From Bacteroidota bacterium (lineage in GTDB: Bacteria > Bacteroidota > UBA10030 > UBA6906), in NCBI GenBank assembly GCA_016844425.1, contig JAERML010000042.1:1-8206 (forward strand): DNA of 8,206 nucleotides, written 5' to 3'. The notes beneath the pieces are model-generated. The model did not search any database. It worked only from the letters and a program-made list of their open reading frames with translations, and had not been told where the DNA came from. A program made the position numbers and the translations under genes. Below are positions 1 through 6,940 of this stretch, piece after piece. The stretch's first letter is position 1. Every line of letters begins with the position of its first letter.

Positions 1-1266
1 CCCTACGCAGCCTCCGAACACCAGGCAGAAACGATCCGGTTGCTCGTCAGGTTTTTCCGGACAGGGATTATGGAGGATTTCCGGAAGTTCAATATCCATT
101 GGGTGTCGGACAGCTCGAAGATAGATTTCATCCACGGGTTCATCGAAGTCTATCTTGATCCACGCGGGCAGAAGGGTGAGTTTCAATCACTTCTCTACTT
201 CACTGATCCCGAGCAGACCGTGATGATGCAGAAGCTCGCCACCTTTGCTCAATATTTTGAGGACAAGGCCCCATGGAAAGACGAGTACAAGAAGAAGATC
301 GACCGCTCACCCATCGCCAACGTAATCAATGTGATTGTGGGAACGGGGGGAACAGGTCCCATTGCACCGCTGGGCATCAACCTTCCGAACGAACAGGTCA
401 TCCGCGAACAGTACGGCAGTAAAAGTGTTCTCCTCAGCAACATCCAGCTTGCGTATGATCACTCCACAGGGATGGACCTGACAAAGGAGTTTGCATGGGA
501 TGAGGAAGAAGTGAGGAACCAGGAGCTCTATGGCGCTCGCGCCAATAACTTGCACACTGCAATGCATGAGGTGATCGGCCACGGCTCAGGCAAAACAAGC
601 CCCAGGCTCGGTGGCAAGGACCCCTCGGACTTCCTGCCCGGGTACTACAACACGCTGGAGGAAACGCGCTCCGATCTCGTCGCGCTCTGGAATGCATGGG
701 ACGCAAAGCTGGTGGACATTGGCGTGGCAAAGGATGAGGCCGAAGTCCGGAAGATCGGCGAGACGATGTTTCAGCAGCAGGTCAGGACCGGCATTAGCCA
801 ACTCCGTCGCATCGGCAAGAGCGAGCAACTGGAACAGGACCACCTGAAAAACCGCCAGCTTATCGTCGCCTATATCATCAGGAACTCCGGCGCCATCAAG
901 GTGGAGCAGAGGAATGGCAAGACGTACTACCATATCGTAGACTATGACGCCATGCGTGCGTCGGTGGGTGAGCTGCTTGCCGAAGTAATGCGCATGAAAG
1001 CCGAAGGCGACCTCGCCGCAGCAAAAACGCTTATCGACACATATGGCTTGAAAGTGGACGTGAAGTTGCGGGACGAAGTGCAGGAGCGTGTGAAAGATTT
1101 GAACCTTGCTCCATACACCGGGTTTGTGATGCCGAAGCTTGAGCCGGTCAACGACCCAACGGCAAAGATCGTGGACGTGAAGGTGATCTACCCGCTCGAT
1201 CTTGCCACACAGATGCTGGAGTACTCGGCGTTCACGAAGCCGTTTAGAACGAAGAAGACACCGTAA
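1..1266 (+). CDS. Dipeptidyl-peptidase III family zinc metallopeptidase (M49), 5'-truncated by the window edge
   Basis: The frame is open from base 1, so the gene begins left of the window; 421 residues plus TAA are visible. Family M49 enzymes are zinc exopeptidases that release dipeptides from the N-terminus of oligopeptides, usually in the cytoplasm. The diagnostic HExxGH zinc motif is present as HEVIGH (565-582), followed by GSGK. The second M49 motif, normally EEC/ARA(D/E), reads EETRSD (658-675), with its second Glu as the expected third zinc ligand. Other M49-like stretches are IDFIHGFIEVYLDPRG near the start, GINLPN (about 373-390) and the block QLEQDHLKNRQLIVAYI after the zinc site. 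The two zinc motifs lie about 32 residues apart, closer than I recall for the human enzyme and like bacterial members. About 250 N-terminal residues are probably missing. The gene ends at a strong terminator and faces the minus-strand operon convergently. The family call is firm; the physiological substrate is unknown. Confidence 0.93.
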   Translation, partial: PYAASEHQAETIRLLVRFFRTGIMEDFRKFNIHWVSDSSKIDFIHGFIEVYLDPRGQKGEFQSLLYFTDPEQTVMMQKLATFAQYFEDKAPWKDEYKKKIDRSPIANVINVIVGTGGTGPIAPLGINLPNEQVIREQYGSKSVLLSNIQLAYDHSTGMDLTKEFAWDEEEVRNQELYGARANNLHTAMHEVIGHGSGKTSPRLGGKDPSDFLPGYYNTLEETRSDLVALWNAWDAKLVDIGVAKDEAEVRKIGETMFQQQVRTGISQLRRIGKSEQLEQDHLKNRQLIVAYIIRNSGAIKVEQRNGKTYYHIVDYDAMRASVGELLAEVMRMKAEGDLAAAKTLIDTYGLKVDVKLRDEVQERVKDLNLAPYTGFVMPKLEPVNDPTAKIVDVKVIYPLDLATQMLEYSAFTKPFRTKKTP

Positions 1267-1299
1267 GCGAACTAGTCCCGCCCGCTGATGAGCACACAC

Positions 1300-1335
1300 G
1301 AGCCGCTCACGTTGCACCGTGGGCGGCTCTGTTTT
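1300..1335 (+). terminator. Rho-independent terminator after the M49 peptidase gene
   Basis: A 12-bp stem pairs 1300-1311 with 1318-1329, with a single G-T wobble and a six-base loop (1312-1317). A short T-rich run (TGTTTT, 1330-1335) follows. It lies 34 bp after the stop codon of the peptidase gene. On the minus strand the same hairpin is followed by GTGTGTGC rather than a T run, so it should end plus-strand transcription much better than transcription of the convergent operon. Confidence 0.85.
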
Positions 1336-1356
1336 GCCTTCCGTGGGCTGTCCGAA

Positions 1357-1827
1357 TTAATGCCCTCGTCCTGAATACTGCTGCAAATGATGCTGTCCCC
1401 TCGGCGTGCCTCCGACTGCAATTATGTGCGTTCGTGGTGCACGCTTTTGTCGCGGTACCGGCACCGTTGAGACAGGGCGCACCTCAACCTGTTGGTGCAG
1501 TTCCTCCTCTGTAAGTGAATGCAGCTCCCCCCGCATACTCTTCTCCATCACTTCTCGTACCGTCATTCCCCGTCCGAATGCCGCGCGGAGATGATGGCTC
1601 ACCAGGTGGCGAACTGTTTTCTTCCCGAGCTTGTCGGTGACGACAATGTTGACGTCTTCCCGCGCTGCGCGGGCAAGAATGCGAGTGTGGTCCATTGGCG
1701 TTTCATTCCGCACAGCATCCAGGATCCCCTTCCCGTCCTCCGCGAACACATACCACAACGCTCGCTCGAAACGCCGGGCAACCCTGCTTGTCATCGCGCT
1801 GCCATCGGCAGCAATAAGGATTTTCAT
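1357..1827 (-). CDS. DiNase / NifX-NifB-type iron-molybdenum cofactor-binding-fold protein
   Basis: A small protein of 156 aa. Residues about 1-105 match the dinitrogenase iron-molybdenum cofactor biosynthesis fold (NifX, NafY and the C-terminal part of NifB, plus many stand-alone archaeal and bacterial proteins). Visible marks are the opening MKILIAADG, RRFERALWYV (18-27, in the place of the usual RFGRAPYF), the central strand NIVVTDKLGKK (60-70) and GMTVREVMEKSMRGEL (87-102), which matches the typical TVxEAIxxxxxGEL ending. Residues about 106-156 form a Pro/Arg/His-rich tail that looks disordered. Known NifX/NafY proteins bind FeMo-co or its precursor, but most stand-alone members have no established role, and no other nif cofactor gene is present, so a nitrogenase role should not be assumed. 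The start is supported by GGGAGG (1833-1838) five bases upstream. It sits 11 bp after the GAF-GGDEF gene, so the two are very likely co-transcribed. Confidence 0.8.
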   Translation of the reverse strand: MKILIAADGSAMTSRVARRFERALWYVFAEDGKGILDAVRNETPMDHTRILARAAREDVNIVVTDKLGKKTVRHLVSHHLRAAFGRGMTVREVMEKSMRGELHSLTEEELHQQVEVRPVSTVPVPRQKRAPRTHIIAVGGTPRGQHHLQQYSGRGH

Positions 1828-1838
1828 GTCGGCCTCCC

Positions 1839-2885
1839 TTACTCGTTATGGACAAGAACCGGATGTGCTGCCTGCCAATCCGTGATGTAGTGGTAGACGT
1901 TGTTCCGTCCCGCGCGCTGCGCCTCGAACACGGCGTTCTTCGCTGTGAGGATCACGTCTTTGCTGGTGTGCCCGTTCTGCGGAAACGCCGCCACACCGAC
2001 GCTGATACTCGACCTGATGCGCGATGGCGTGAACTCAGCCTCCTGGACTGCACGGGCCAGCGACTTCGCCATCGTCACCGCATCATCCAGTGTCATGTTC
2101 TCCAGCATCACGATGAACTCATCGGCGCCATAGCGTCCGCACGCATCGATCGGCCGGAGATGCGTCCGCAGAAGCTCCGCAAGCTCCTTCAGAAACACGG
2201 AGGTCGTGGACGACCCATACGTGCCGGTCATTTGCTTGAAGTTGTCGACGTCGAGGATCATCGCGGCAAGCGGGCTTCCCGTATGTCGTGCACGGGCAAG
2301 TCCGGTTTCCAGCCGCTCGAGGAAGGCGATGTATTTTTCGATCCCCGTTTCGTGGTCGATCCTGTCCATTCGGATGTTCTGCTCGTGCAGCCGTGCTTTG
2401 TCCATCGCAAGACCGGCAACATCCGCAAATCCCCTGAACACGACAAGATCGTCGGGAGTGAACATCCCCCGCTCCTCGCTGTCAGCAAAGAGGTAGCCGC
2501 ACGTCCGGTGGTCGATGGCGATCTGCACGGCGATACAGGATGCAAACGGGAACTCCAACTGGAGCTCGCTGCTGAGCTGAGGGTCGTCCGTGCTGTCAGT
2601 GACGAGCAAGGGCTTGGCGGTCCAGAGCAGCTCGCCCACGACGCCGGTTGCCAGCGTCCGGCGGAACGCCTTGCAGAATGTCCATGAGAGGCCGAAACTA
2701 TTCTCAATGCTGAGGTATTCCGTCCCTGGATCGATCAGCACGACCGCGCATGTCCGGCACTTGTACAGACGGACGATTCTGTCCACGATATGGTGCAGAA
2801 CATGTTCATGCTGGTTCGAAGAGGAGAGTTCATGGATCACGTCGGAGAGGGCGATCATACATTTGTCTCGAGGTGCATTTATCAT
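1839..2885 (-). CDS. GAF-GGDEF signalling protein with an atypical GADEF active site and an intact I-site
   Basis: A cytoplasmic protein of 348 aa with no membrane segment seen. Residues about 17-165 look like a GAF sensory domain, and about 181-335 form a GGDEF domain, which in canonical form makes c-di-GMP from two GTP. The metal-binding LDVDNF (Asp212, Asp214) is kept. The signature reads RYGADEF instead of RYGGDEF (GADEF 253-257; bases 2115-2129). RPID (244-247; bases 2145-2156) lies exactly five residues before it, matching the RxxD inhibitory I-site. The usual FKxINDxYGHxxGD stretch reads FKQMTGTYGSSTTS, so the PleD guanine contacts Asn335 and Asp344 correspond to Thr220 and Ser229. ISVGVA and AKNAVFEAQRAGRN near the end are typical of the fold. 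The start chosen is ATG at 2885, because AGGAGG lies seven bases upstream. A longer frame reaching 3107 has no coding character and runs through the candidate promoter. Activity is uncertain: c-di-GMP receptor, weak cyclase, or altered-product enzyme. Confidence 0.9.
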   Translation of the reverse strand: MINAPRDKCMIALSDVIHELSSSNQHEHVLHHIVDRIVRLYKCRTCAVVLIDPGTEYLSIENSFGLSWTFCKAFRRTLATGVVGELLWTAKPLLVTDSTDDPQLSSELQLEFPFASCIAVQIAIDHRTCGYLFADSEERGMFTPDDLVVFRGFADVAGLAMDKARLHEQNIRMDRIDHETGIEKYIAFLERLETGLARARHTGSPLAAMILDVDNFKQMTGTYGSSTTSVFLKELAELLRTHLRPIDACGRYGADEFIVMLENMTLDDAVTMAKSLARAVQEAEFTPSRIRSSISVGVAAFPQNGHTSKDVILTAKNAVFEAQRAGRNNVYHYITDWQAAHPVLVHNE

Positions 2886-2892
2886 GCTCATC

Positions 2893-2898
2893 CCTCCT
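2893..2898 (-). promoter_or_regulatory. Ribosome binding site that fixes the GAF-GGDEF start
   Basis: AGGAGG on the minus strand lies seven bases before the ATG at 2883-2885. A second ATG at 2889-2891 is only one base from it and the next (2901-2903) lies upstream of it, so the 2885 start is the only one with proper spacing. Confidence 0.75.
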
Positions 2899-3052
2899 AT
2901 CATAATGTAGTCGAAGAGTAAACTACGTGAAGAACGAATGGAAGGTGCAGGATGGTCGTGAACCACGGCCACGCCGGGTGTGGATTCAGAAGTGGGAGCG
3001 TATGCTGAGGCTGGATCTGCTCTCAGGTCTGGAATCGTGAACCGCGACGCAG

Positions 3053-3064
3053 CTTGTCCACAAG
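3053..3064. repeat. Short dyad CTTGT-CC-ACAAG, possible operator or enhancer site
   Basis: Two perfect 5-base arms flank a 2-base centre. It lies about 180 bp upstream of the predicted nifJ transcription start and just downstream of the candidate promoter for the GAF-GGDEF operon. That is a plausible place for an upstream activator site for one gene or an operator for the other. A 10-base match of this kind can arise by chance, so the assignment is weak. Confidence 0.25.
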
Positions 3065-3086
3065 TCCAACCCCTACGCCTGTCGAT

Positions 3087-3115
3087 ATGGTATAGCAGAC
3101 CGCCCAAAGAGTCAA
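3087..3115 (-). promoter_or_regulatory. Candidate sigma-70-type promoter for the GAF-GGDEF / DiNase operon
   Basis: On the minus strand TTGACT (3110-3115) stands 17 bases from TACCAT (3087-3092), matching five and four of six positions of the -35 and -10 consensus. Transcription would start near 3080 and give a leader of about 195 bases before the ATG at 2885. The group is found by eye only, and FCB-group bacteria often use different promoter motifs, so confidence is modest. Confidence 0.4.
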
Positions 3116-3124
3116 GCCCCCCAT

Positions 3125-3210
3125 CCCGATTCCAAATATGCGCCTCATTTTCTCAAAAGTCGGAAGTACGGCGGCAAAAAACGCCCGATTTGCCAGCTTT
3201 CAGCCCGATT
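3125..3210. repeat. Three direct copies of CCCGATT upstream of nifJ
   Basis: CCCGATT occurs at 3125-3131, 3184-3190 and 3204-3210. The last two are embedded in identical 9-base GCCCGATTT units (3183-3191 and 3203-3211), exactly 20 bases apart; the first is 59 bases from the second. Spacings near multiples of ten place the copies on roughly the same face of the helix, as expected for regulator binding sites. The last copy ends just before the -24 element of the candidate nifJ promoter. Confidence 0.4.
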
Positions 3211-3214
3211 TCAG

Positions 3215-3230
3215 TGGCATGCAATTAGCC
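3215..3230 (+). promoter_or_regulatory. Candidate sigma-54 (-24/-12) promoter of nifJ
   Basis: The 16 bases TGGCATGCAATTAGCC match the sigma-54 consensus TGGCACG-N4-TTGCW at nine of twelve defined positions. The essential GG (3216-3217) and GC (3228-3229) are separated by exactly ten bases. Taking the GC as -13/-12, transcription would start at about 3241, giving a leader of about 45 bases to the nifJ ATG. Such promoters need a AAA+ enhancer-binding activator, which is not encoded in this window. Found by eye. Confidence 0.5.
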
Positions 3231-3285
3231 ATAAAGGGGGTATCCACAGAGACATCTACTGCAATTTCAATAGGATACTGGCACA

Positions 3286-6200
3286 ATGAAGCGCACAAAG
3301 GTCACCATCGACGGCAATGAAGCTGCAGCGTACGTCGCCCACAAACTCAACGAAGTCATCGCAATCTACCCTATCACTCCTTCGTCCAACATGGGGGAAT
3401 GGGCGGATGAATGGTCGGCGCAAGGGAGAAAAAACCTCTGGGGGGCGGTTCCGTCCGTGACGGAGATGCAGAGCGAAGGTGGCGCCGCGGGTGCTGTGCA
3501 TGGCGCGCTACAAACGGGGGCTCTCTCCACGACATTCACCGCGTCGCAGGGATTGCTCCTGATGATCCCGAACATGTTCAAGATTGCCGGCGAACTCACT
3601 GCCACCGTCTTCCACGTCTCCGCGCGTGCAGTAGCAGCCCAGGCACTTTCGATCTTTGGAGACCACAGCGATGTGATGACCACGCGGACAACGGGTTTTG
3701 CAATGCTTGCATCGAACTCGGTACAGGAAGTCATGGACACGGCGCTTATCGCCCAGGCTGCAACACTCGAGGGCCGCGTTCCCATCCTCCACTTTTTCGA
3801 TGGGTTCAGAACCTCACATGAAGTGATGAAGATCGAACAACTGGCAGATGAAGATCTGCGCGCCATGATCGATGACGAGCTCATCCGTGCACACCGGTCG
3901 AGGGCCCTGACACCCGAACGCCCCGTCCTTCGCGGCACGGCACAGAATCCCGATGTCTTCTTCCAGGCGCGTGAAACCGTCAACCCCTACTACGATGCGT
4001 TCCCGGATATTGTCCAGAAGGTAATGGACAAGTTTGCAAAAGTGGCGGGTCGCCAATATAAGCTGTACGAGTATGTCGGTTCCCCGACCGCAGACCGCGT
4101 CATCGTGATTATGGGATCGGGTGCCGAAGCGGTGCAGGAAACTGTCGAGTATCTGAATGCCCGCGGCCAGAACATCGGTCTGCTGAAGGTCCGTCTCTTC
4201 CGGCCATTCGCCGCGGAGCGGTTCGTCCAGGCACTGCCGAAAACCGTGAAGACCATTGCTGTGCTCGACAGAACCAAGGAACCCGGCGCATCCGGCGAAC
4301 CATTATACCAGGATGTCGTGACCGCTGTAGCGGAATCGTTCTCCACCGGCAAACTCCCGTTTGCCTCCTTCCCGAAGATTATCGGTGGCCGGTACGGACT
4401 CTCTTCCAAGGAGTTCACCCCGGCCATGATCAAGGGTGTGTATGATGACATGTCGAAGACAGAACCGAAGAATCACTTTACGATCGGCATCATCGACGAC
4501 GTCACGAATACGAGCATCACGTATGATCCTTCCTTCACCACTGAGGGTGATGATGTGGTGCGCGCACTCTTCTACGGTCTCGGCGCGGATGGCACCGTGG
4601 GCGCCAACAAGAACTCGATCAAGATTATTGGCGAGGATACGGACAACTATGCGCAGGGCTACTTCGTCTACGACTCGAAAAAGTCCGGCTCCACCACCAC
4701 GTCGCATCTCCGGTTCGGGCCACGCCCCATTCACTCCACGTATCTTGTGGACCGCGCAAACTTCGTTGCATGTCACCAGTGGTTCTTCCTTGAAAAATTC
4801 GATGTGCTGAAGAGTGCTGTTCCCGGCTCCACCTTTTTGCTGAACAGCATCTACGGCCAGGACAAGGTATGGGACAAGTTGCCGCGCCATATCCAGCAGC
4901 AGATCATCGACAAGAAGATCAAATTCTTTGTTATCGACGGTTACAAGGTGGCGCAGGAGACCGGCATGGGCGCCCGCGTCAACACCATCATGCAGACTTG
5001 TTTCTTTGCCATCTCCGGCGTCCTTCCGAGGGAAGCGGCGATCGCCGCCATCAAGAACTCCATCACGAAGACGTACGGAAAGAAAGGCGACGAGGTTGTC
5101 CAGCAGAACTTTGCAGCAGTGGATCAGACTCTTGCCAACCTGTTTGAGGTGAAGGTTCCAGCGAGCGTCACGAGCACCATGGAGATGCCGCCGGTGGTTT
5201 CGGCAAAGGCTCCTGATTTTGTGAAGAACGTGACGGCACTGATAATTGCAGGCTTCGGCGACATGCTTCCCGTCAGTGCGATGCCGAAAGATGGAACATA
5301 TCCAACAGGCACAGCACAGTGGGAGAAGCGGAACATCGCACTTGAGATCCCGGTATGGGATGAGCCGGTTTGCATTCAATGCAACAAGTGCGCTCTGGTT
5401 TGTCCGCACGCGACAATCAGGATCAAGGTGTACGACCCGAAGATGTTACAGAACGCCCCGCAGTCGTTCAAGTCCATGGATTACAAAGGCCCGGAGTACA
5501 AGGGGATGAAATACACCATCCAGGTGGCCCCCGAAGACTGCACCGGCTGCGGCATCTGCGTGGATATCTGCCCGGCGAAGAACAAGTCCGAGACGAAACT
5601 CAAAGCCATTAACATGCTTCCGCAGCCACCGATCCGGGAGCAGGAACGTGTCAACTATGATTTCTTCCTGGCTCTCCCGGAAGCAGACCGACGCGGCGTC
5701 AAGATCGACACGGTGAAAGGCTCACAGTTCCTCCAGCCGTTGTTCGAATACTCCGGTGCGTGCTCGGGATGCGGGGAAACGCCCTATGTAAAACTGGCAA
5801 CACAACTCTTTGGCGACAGAATGGTGGTGGCTAACGCAACAGGTTGCTCTTCGATCTACGGTGGCAATCTGCCGACAACACCGTGGGCTGCAAACAAGGA
5901 TGGACGCGGACCGGCGTGGTCCAACTCCCTGTTCGAAGACAACGCCGAGTTCGGTTTCGGAATGCGGTTGACAATCGACAAACACACGGAGATTGCCCGG
6001 GAACTGGTTCAGGCTCTCGCGTCGACCATCGGCGATGACCTGGCGAAGGAGATTCTGGGGGCGAACCAATCGGATGAATCAGGAATCTACGAACAGCGCC
6101 AGCGTGTTGATGCATTGAAGAAGAAACTCGCGGGCATCAAGACTGCAGAGGCGAAGAACCTGCTCAGCCTCGCGGACAACCTCGTCAAGAAGAGCGTCTG

Positions 6201-6891
6201 GATCATGGGTGGCGACGGGTGGGCATACGATATCGGGTTCGGCGGATTGGATCATGTGCTCGCTTCCGGCAAGAACGTGAACGTCCTGGTGCTGGATACG
6301 GAAGTCTATTCCAATACCGGCGGACAAATGTCGAAGTCCACCCCCCGCTCTGCGGTTGCAAAGTTCGCCGCAGGCGGCAAGCCGACAGCGAAGAAGGACC
6401 TGGGACTCATCGCAATGAGCTACGGCAACGTCTACGTGGCACAAGTGGCCATGGGATCGAACGACACACAGACGATCAAGGCATTCATGGAGGCGGAAGC
6501 GTATGACGGACCATCGCTCATCATAGCGTACAGCCACTGTATCGCCCACGGCATCGACATGATGAAGGGAATGGTGAATCAGAAGGCAGCAGTGGAGAGC
6601 GGTCACTGGCCGCTGTATCGCTACAACCCGATGGCCGCGCACGAAGGCAAGAACCCGTTCAAGCTCGATTCGAAGCCGCCGAAGATTCGATTTGAAGACT
6701 ATGCGTACATGGAAGCTCGTTACAAGATGCTGACCAAGATCAATCCTGAGGCGGCAAAGCGGCTGATGGCTTTGGCGCAGGAGGATGTGACTACGCGGTG
6801 GAAATTGTACGAAGACATGGCAAAGGAAAACGGCGGCAACGGCCACACCACCGTAGGCCAGGCGGTGACAGGGGCCGTGCAAAAAATATGA
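3286..6891 (+). CDS. nifJ: Pyruvate:ferredoxin (flavodoxin) oxidoreductase, single-chain PFOR
   Basis: A complete 1201-aa enzyme that oxidatively decarboxylates pyruvate with CoA to acetyl-CoA and CO2, reducing ferredoxin or flavodoxin; cytoplasmic, typically a homodimer. The N-terminal pyrimidine-binding domain has YPITPSSNMGE (28-38) and TASQG (85-89). Domain II carries GGRYGLSSKEF (367-377), domain III GLGADGTVGANK (431-442), and the EKR motif is WEKR (679-682). The ferredoxin-like domain has two full CxxCxxCxxxC sets (Cys696/699/702/706 and Cys752/755/758/762). The TPP domain holds the proximal-cluster cysteines Cys826, 829, 854 and 1085, whose spacing matches the Desulfovibrio africanus ligands as I recall them. 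It also has GDGWAYDIG (976-984) and NTGGQMSKSTPR (1010-1021). All three [4Fe-4S] clusters and TPP binding thus appear intact. It ends about 20 residues after the TPP domain, so it seems to lack the long C-terminal extension of the D. africanus enzyme. The start at 3286 fits the family's conserved N-terminus. First gene of a probable operon. Confidence 0.98.
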   Translation: MKRTKVTIDGNEAAAYVAHKLNEVIAIYPITPSSNMGEWADEWSAQGRKNLWGAVPSVTEMQSEGGAAGAVHGALQTGALSTTFTASQGLLLMIPNMFKIAGELTATVFHVSARAVAAQALSIFGDHSDVMTTRTTGFAMLASNSVQEVMDTALIAQAATLEGRVPILHFFDGFRTSHEVMKIEQLADEDLRAMIDDELIRAHRSRALTPERPVLRGTAQNPDVFFQARETVNPYYDAFPDIVQKVMDKFAKVAGRQYKLYEYVGSPTADRVIVIMGSGAEAVQETVEYLNARGQNIGLLKVRLFRPFAAERFVQALPKTVKTIAVLDRTKEPGASGEPLYQDVVTAVAESFSTGKLPFASFPKIIGGRYGLSSKEFTPAMIKGVYDDMSKTEPKNHFTIGIIDDVTNTSITYDPSFTTEGDDVVRALFYGLGADGTVGANKNSIKIIGEDTDNYAQGYFVYDSKKSGSTTTSHLRFGPRPIHSTYLVDRANFVACHQWFFLEKFDVLKSAVPGSTFLLNSIYGQDKVWDKLPRHIQQQIIDKKIKFFVIDGYKVAQETGMGARVNTIMQTCFFAISGVLPREAAIAAIKNSITKTYGKKGDEVVQQNFAAVDQTLANLFEVKVPASVTSTMEMPPVVSAKAPDFVKNVTALIIAGFGDMLPVSAMPKDGTYPTGTAQWEKRNIALEIPVWDEPVCIQCNKCALVCPHATIRIKVYDPKMLQNAPQSFKSMDYKGPEYKGMKYTIQVAPEDCTGCGICVDICPAKNKSETKLKAINMLPQPPIREQERVNYDFFLALPEADRRGVKIDTVKGSQFLQPLFEYSGACSGCGETPYVKLATQLFGDRMVVANATGCSSIYGGNLPTTPWAANKDGRGPAWSNSLFEDNAEFGFGMRLTIDKHTEIARELVQALASTIGDDLAKEILGANQSDESGIYEQRQRVDALKKKLAGIKTAEAKNLLSLADNLVKKSVWIMGGDGWAYDIGFGGLDHVLASGKNVNVLVLDTEVYSNTGGQMSKSTPRSAVAKFAAGGKPTAKKDLGLIAMSYGNVYVAQVAMGSNDTQTIKAFMEAEAYDGPSLIIAYSHCIAHGIDMMKGMVNQKAAVESGHWPLYRYNPMAAHEGKNPFKLDSKPPKIRFEDYAYMEARYKMLTKINPEAAKRLMALAQEDVTTRWKLYEDMAKENGGNGHTTVGQAVTGAVQKI

Positions 6892-6940
6892 ACGATAGCG
6901 ATTCATCTAATTTCGAACCATCATACCCAAGGGAAGTTTT

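Larger units (their letters stand above)
2886..3285. other. 400-bp divergent intergenic region between the GAF-GGDEF gene and nifJ
   Basis: No credible gene was found here. Short open frames exist on both strands, but their translations are basic, low in hydrophobic pattern and without recognisable motifs. The region holds a sigma-70-like promoter candidate for the minus-strand operon (3087-3115), a -24/-12 promoter match for nifJ (3215-3230), three CCCGATT copies (3125, 3184 and 3204) and a short dyad (3053-3064). It is the control region for both transcription units. The nifJ ATG is preceded by a modest ribosome binding site, AGGA at 3272-3275, ten bases upstream. Confidence 0.7.

Noticed and set aside
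586..1317. Minus-strand open frame (243 codons) opposite the M49 peptidase gene
   Set aside because: Antisense to conserved peptidase sequence and running through the terminator hairpin; no motif.
1848..2687. Plus-strand open frame (279 codons) opposite the GAF-GGDEF gene
   Set aside because: The minus strand encodes recognisable GAF and GGDEF domains here, and the plus frame is Arg/His-rich without motifs.
1357..2885. Reading the NifX-like protein and the name nifJ as evidence of a nitrogen-fixation island
   Set aside because: No nitrogenase structural or cofactor genes are present, single-chain PFOR is general in anaerobes, and stand-alone DiNase-fold proteins are common in non-fixing organisms.
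2904..2931. Second minus-strand promoter candidate TTCACG-N16-TACATT
   Set aside because: Transcription would start inside or at the ribosome binding site of the GAF-GGDEF gene, leaving no usable leader.
2886..3107. N-terminal extension of the GAF-GGDEF protein to an ATG at 3107
   Set aside because: The added 74 residues look non-coding, no good ribosome binding site was seen there, the frame overlaps a promoter candidate, and a textbook AGGAGG fixes the start at 2885.
3239..3279. GGTATCC / GGATACT arms that could fold the nifJ leader over its ribosome binding site
   Set aside because: Only six to seven pairs with a 27-base loop, and the predicted transcript start (about 3241) would remove part of the first arm; too weak to call a riboswitch or attenuator.
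4303..5409. Long minus-strand open frame (368 codons) inside nifJ
   Set aside because: It is antisense to the densely conserved PFOR sequence; its translation has no recognisable motif and is rich in His, Arg and Cys, as expected of a shadow frame in GC-rich coding DNA.
6079..6906. Minus-strand open frame (275 codons) over the 3' end of nifJ
   Set aside because: Antisense to the TPP domain of PFOR, with Cys/His/Arg-rich unstructured translation; a shadow frame.
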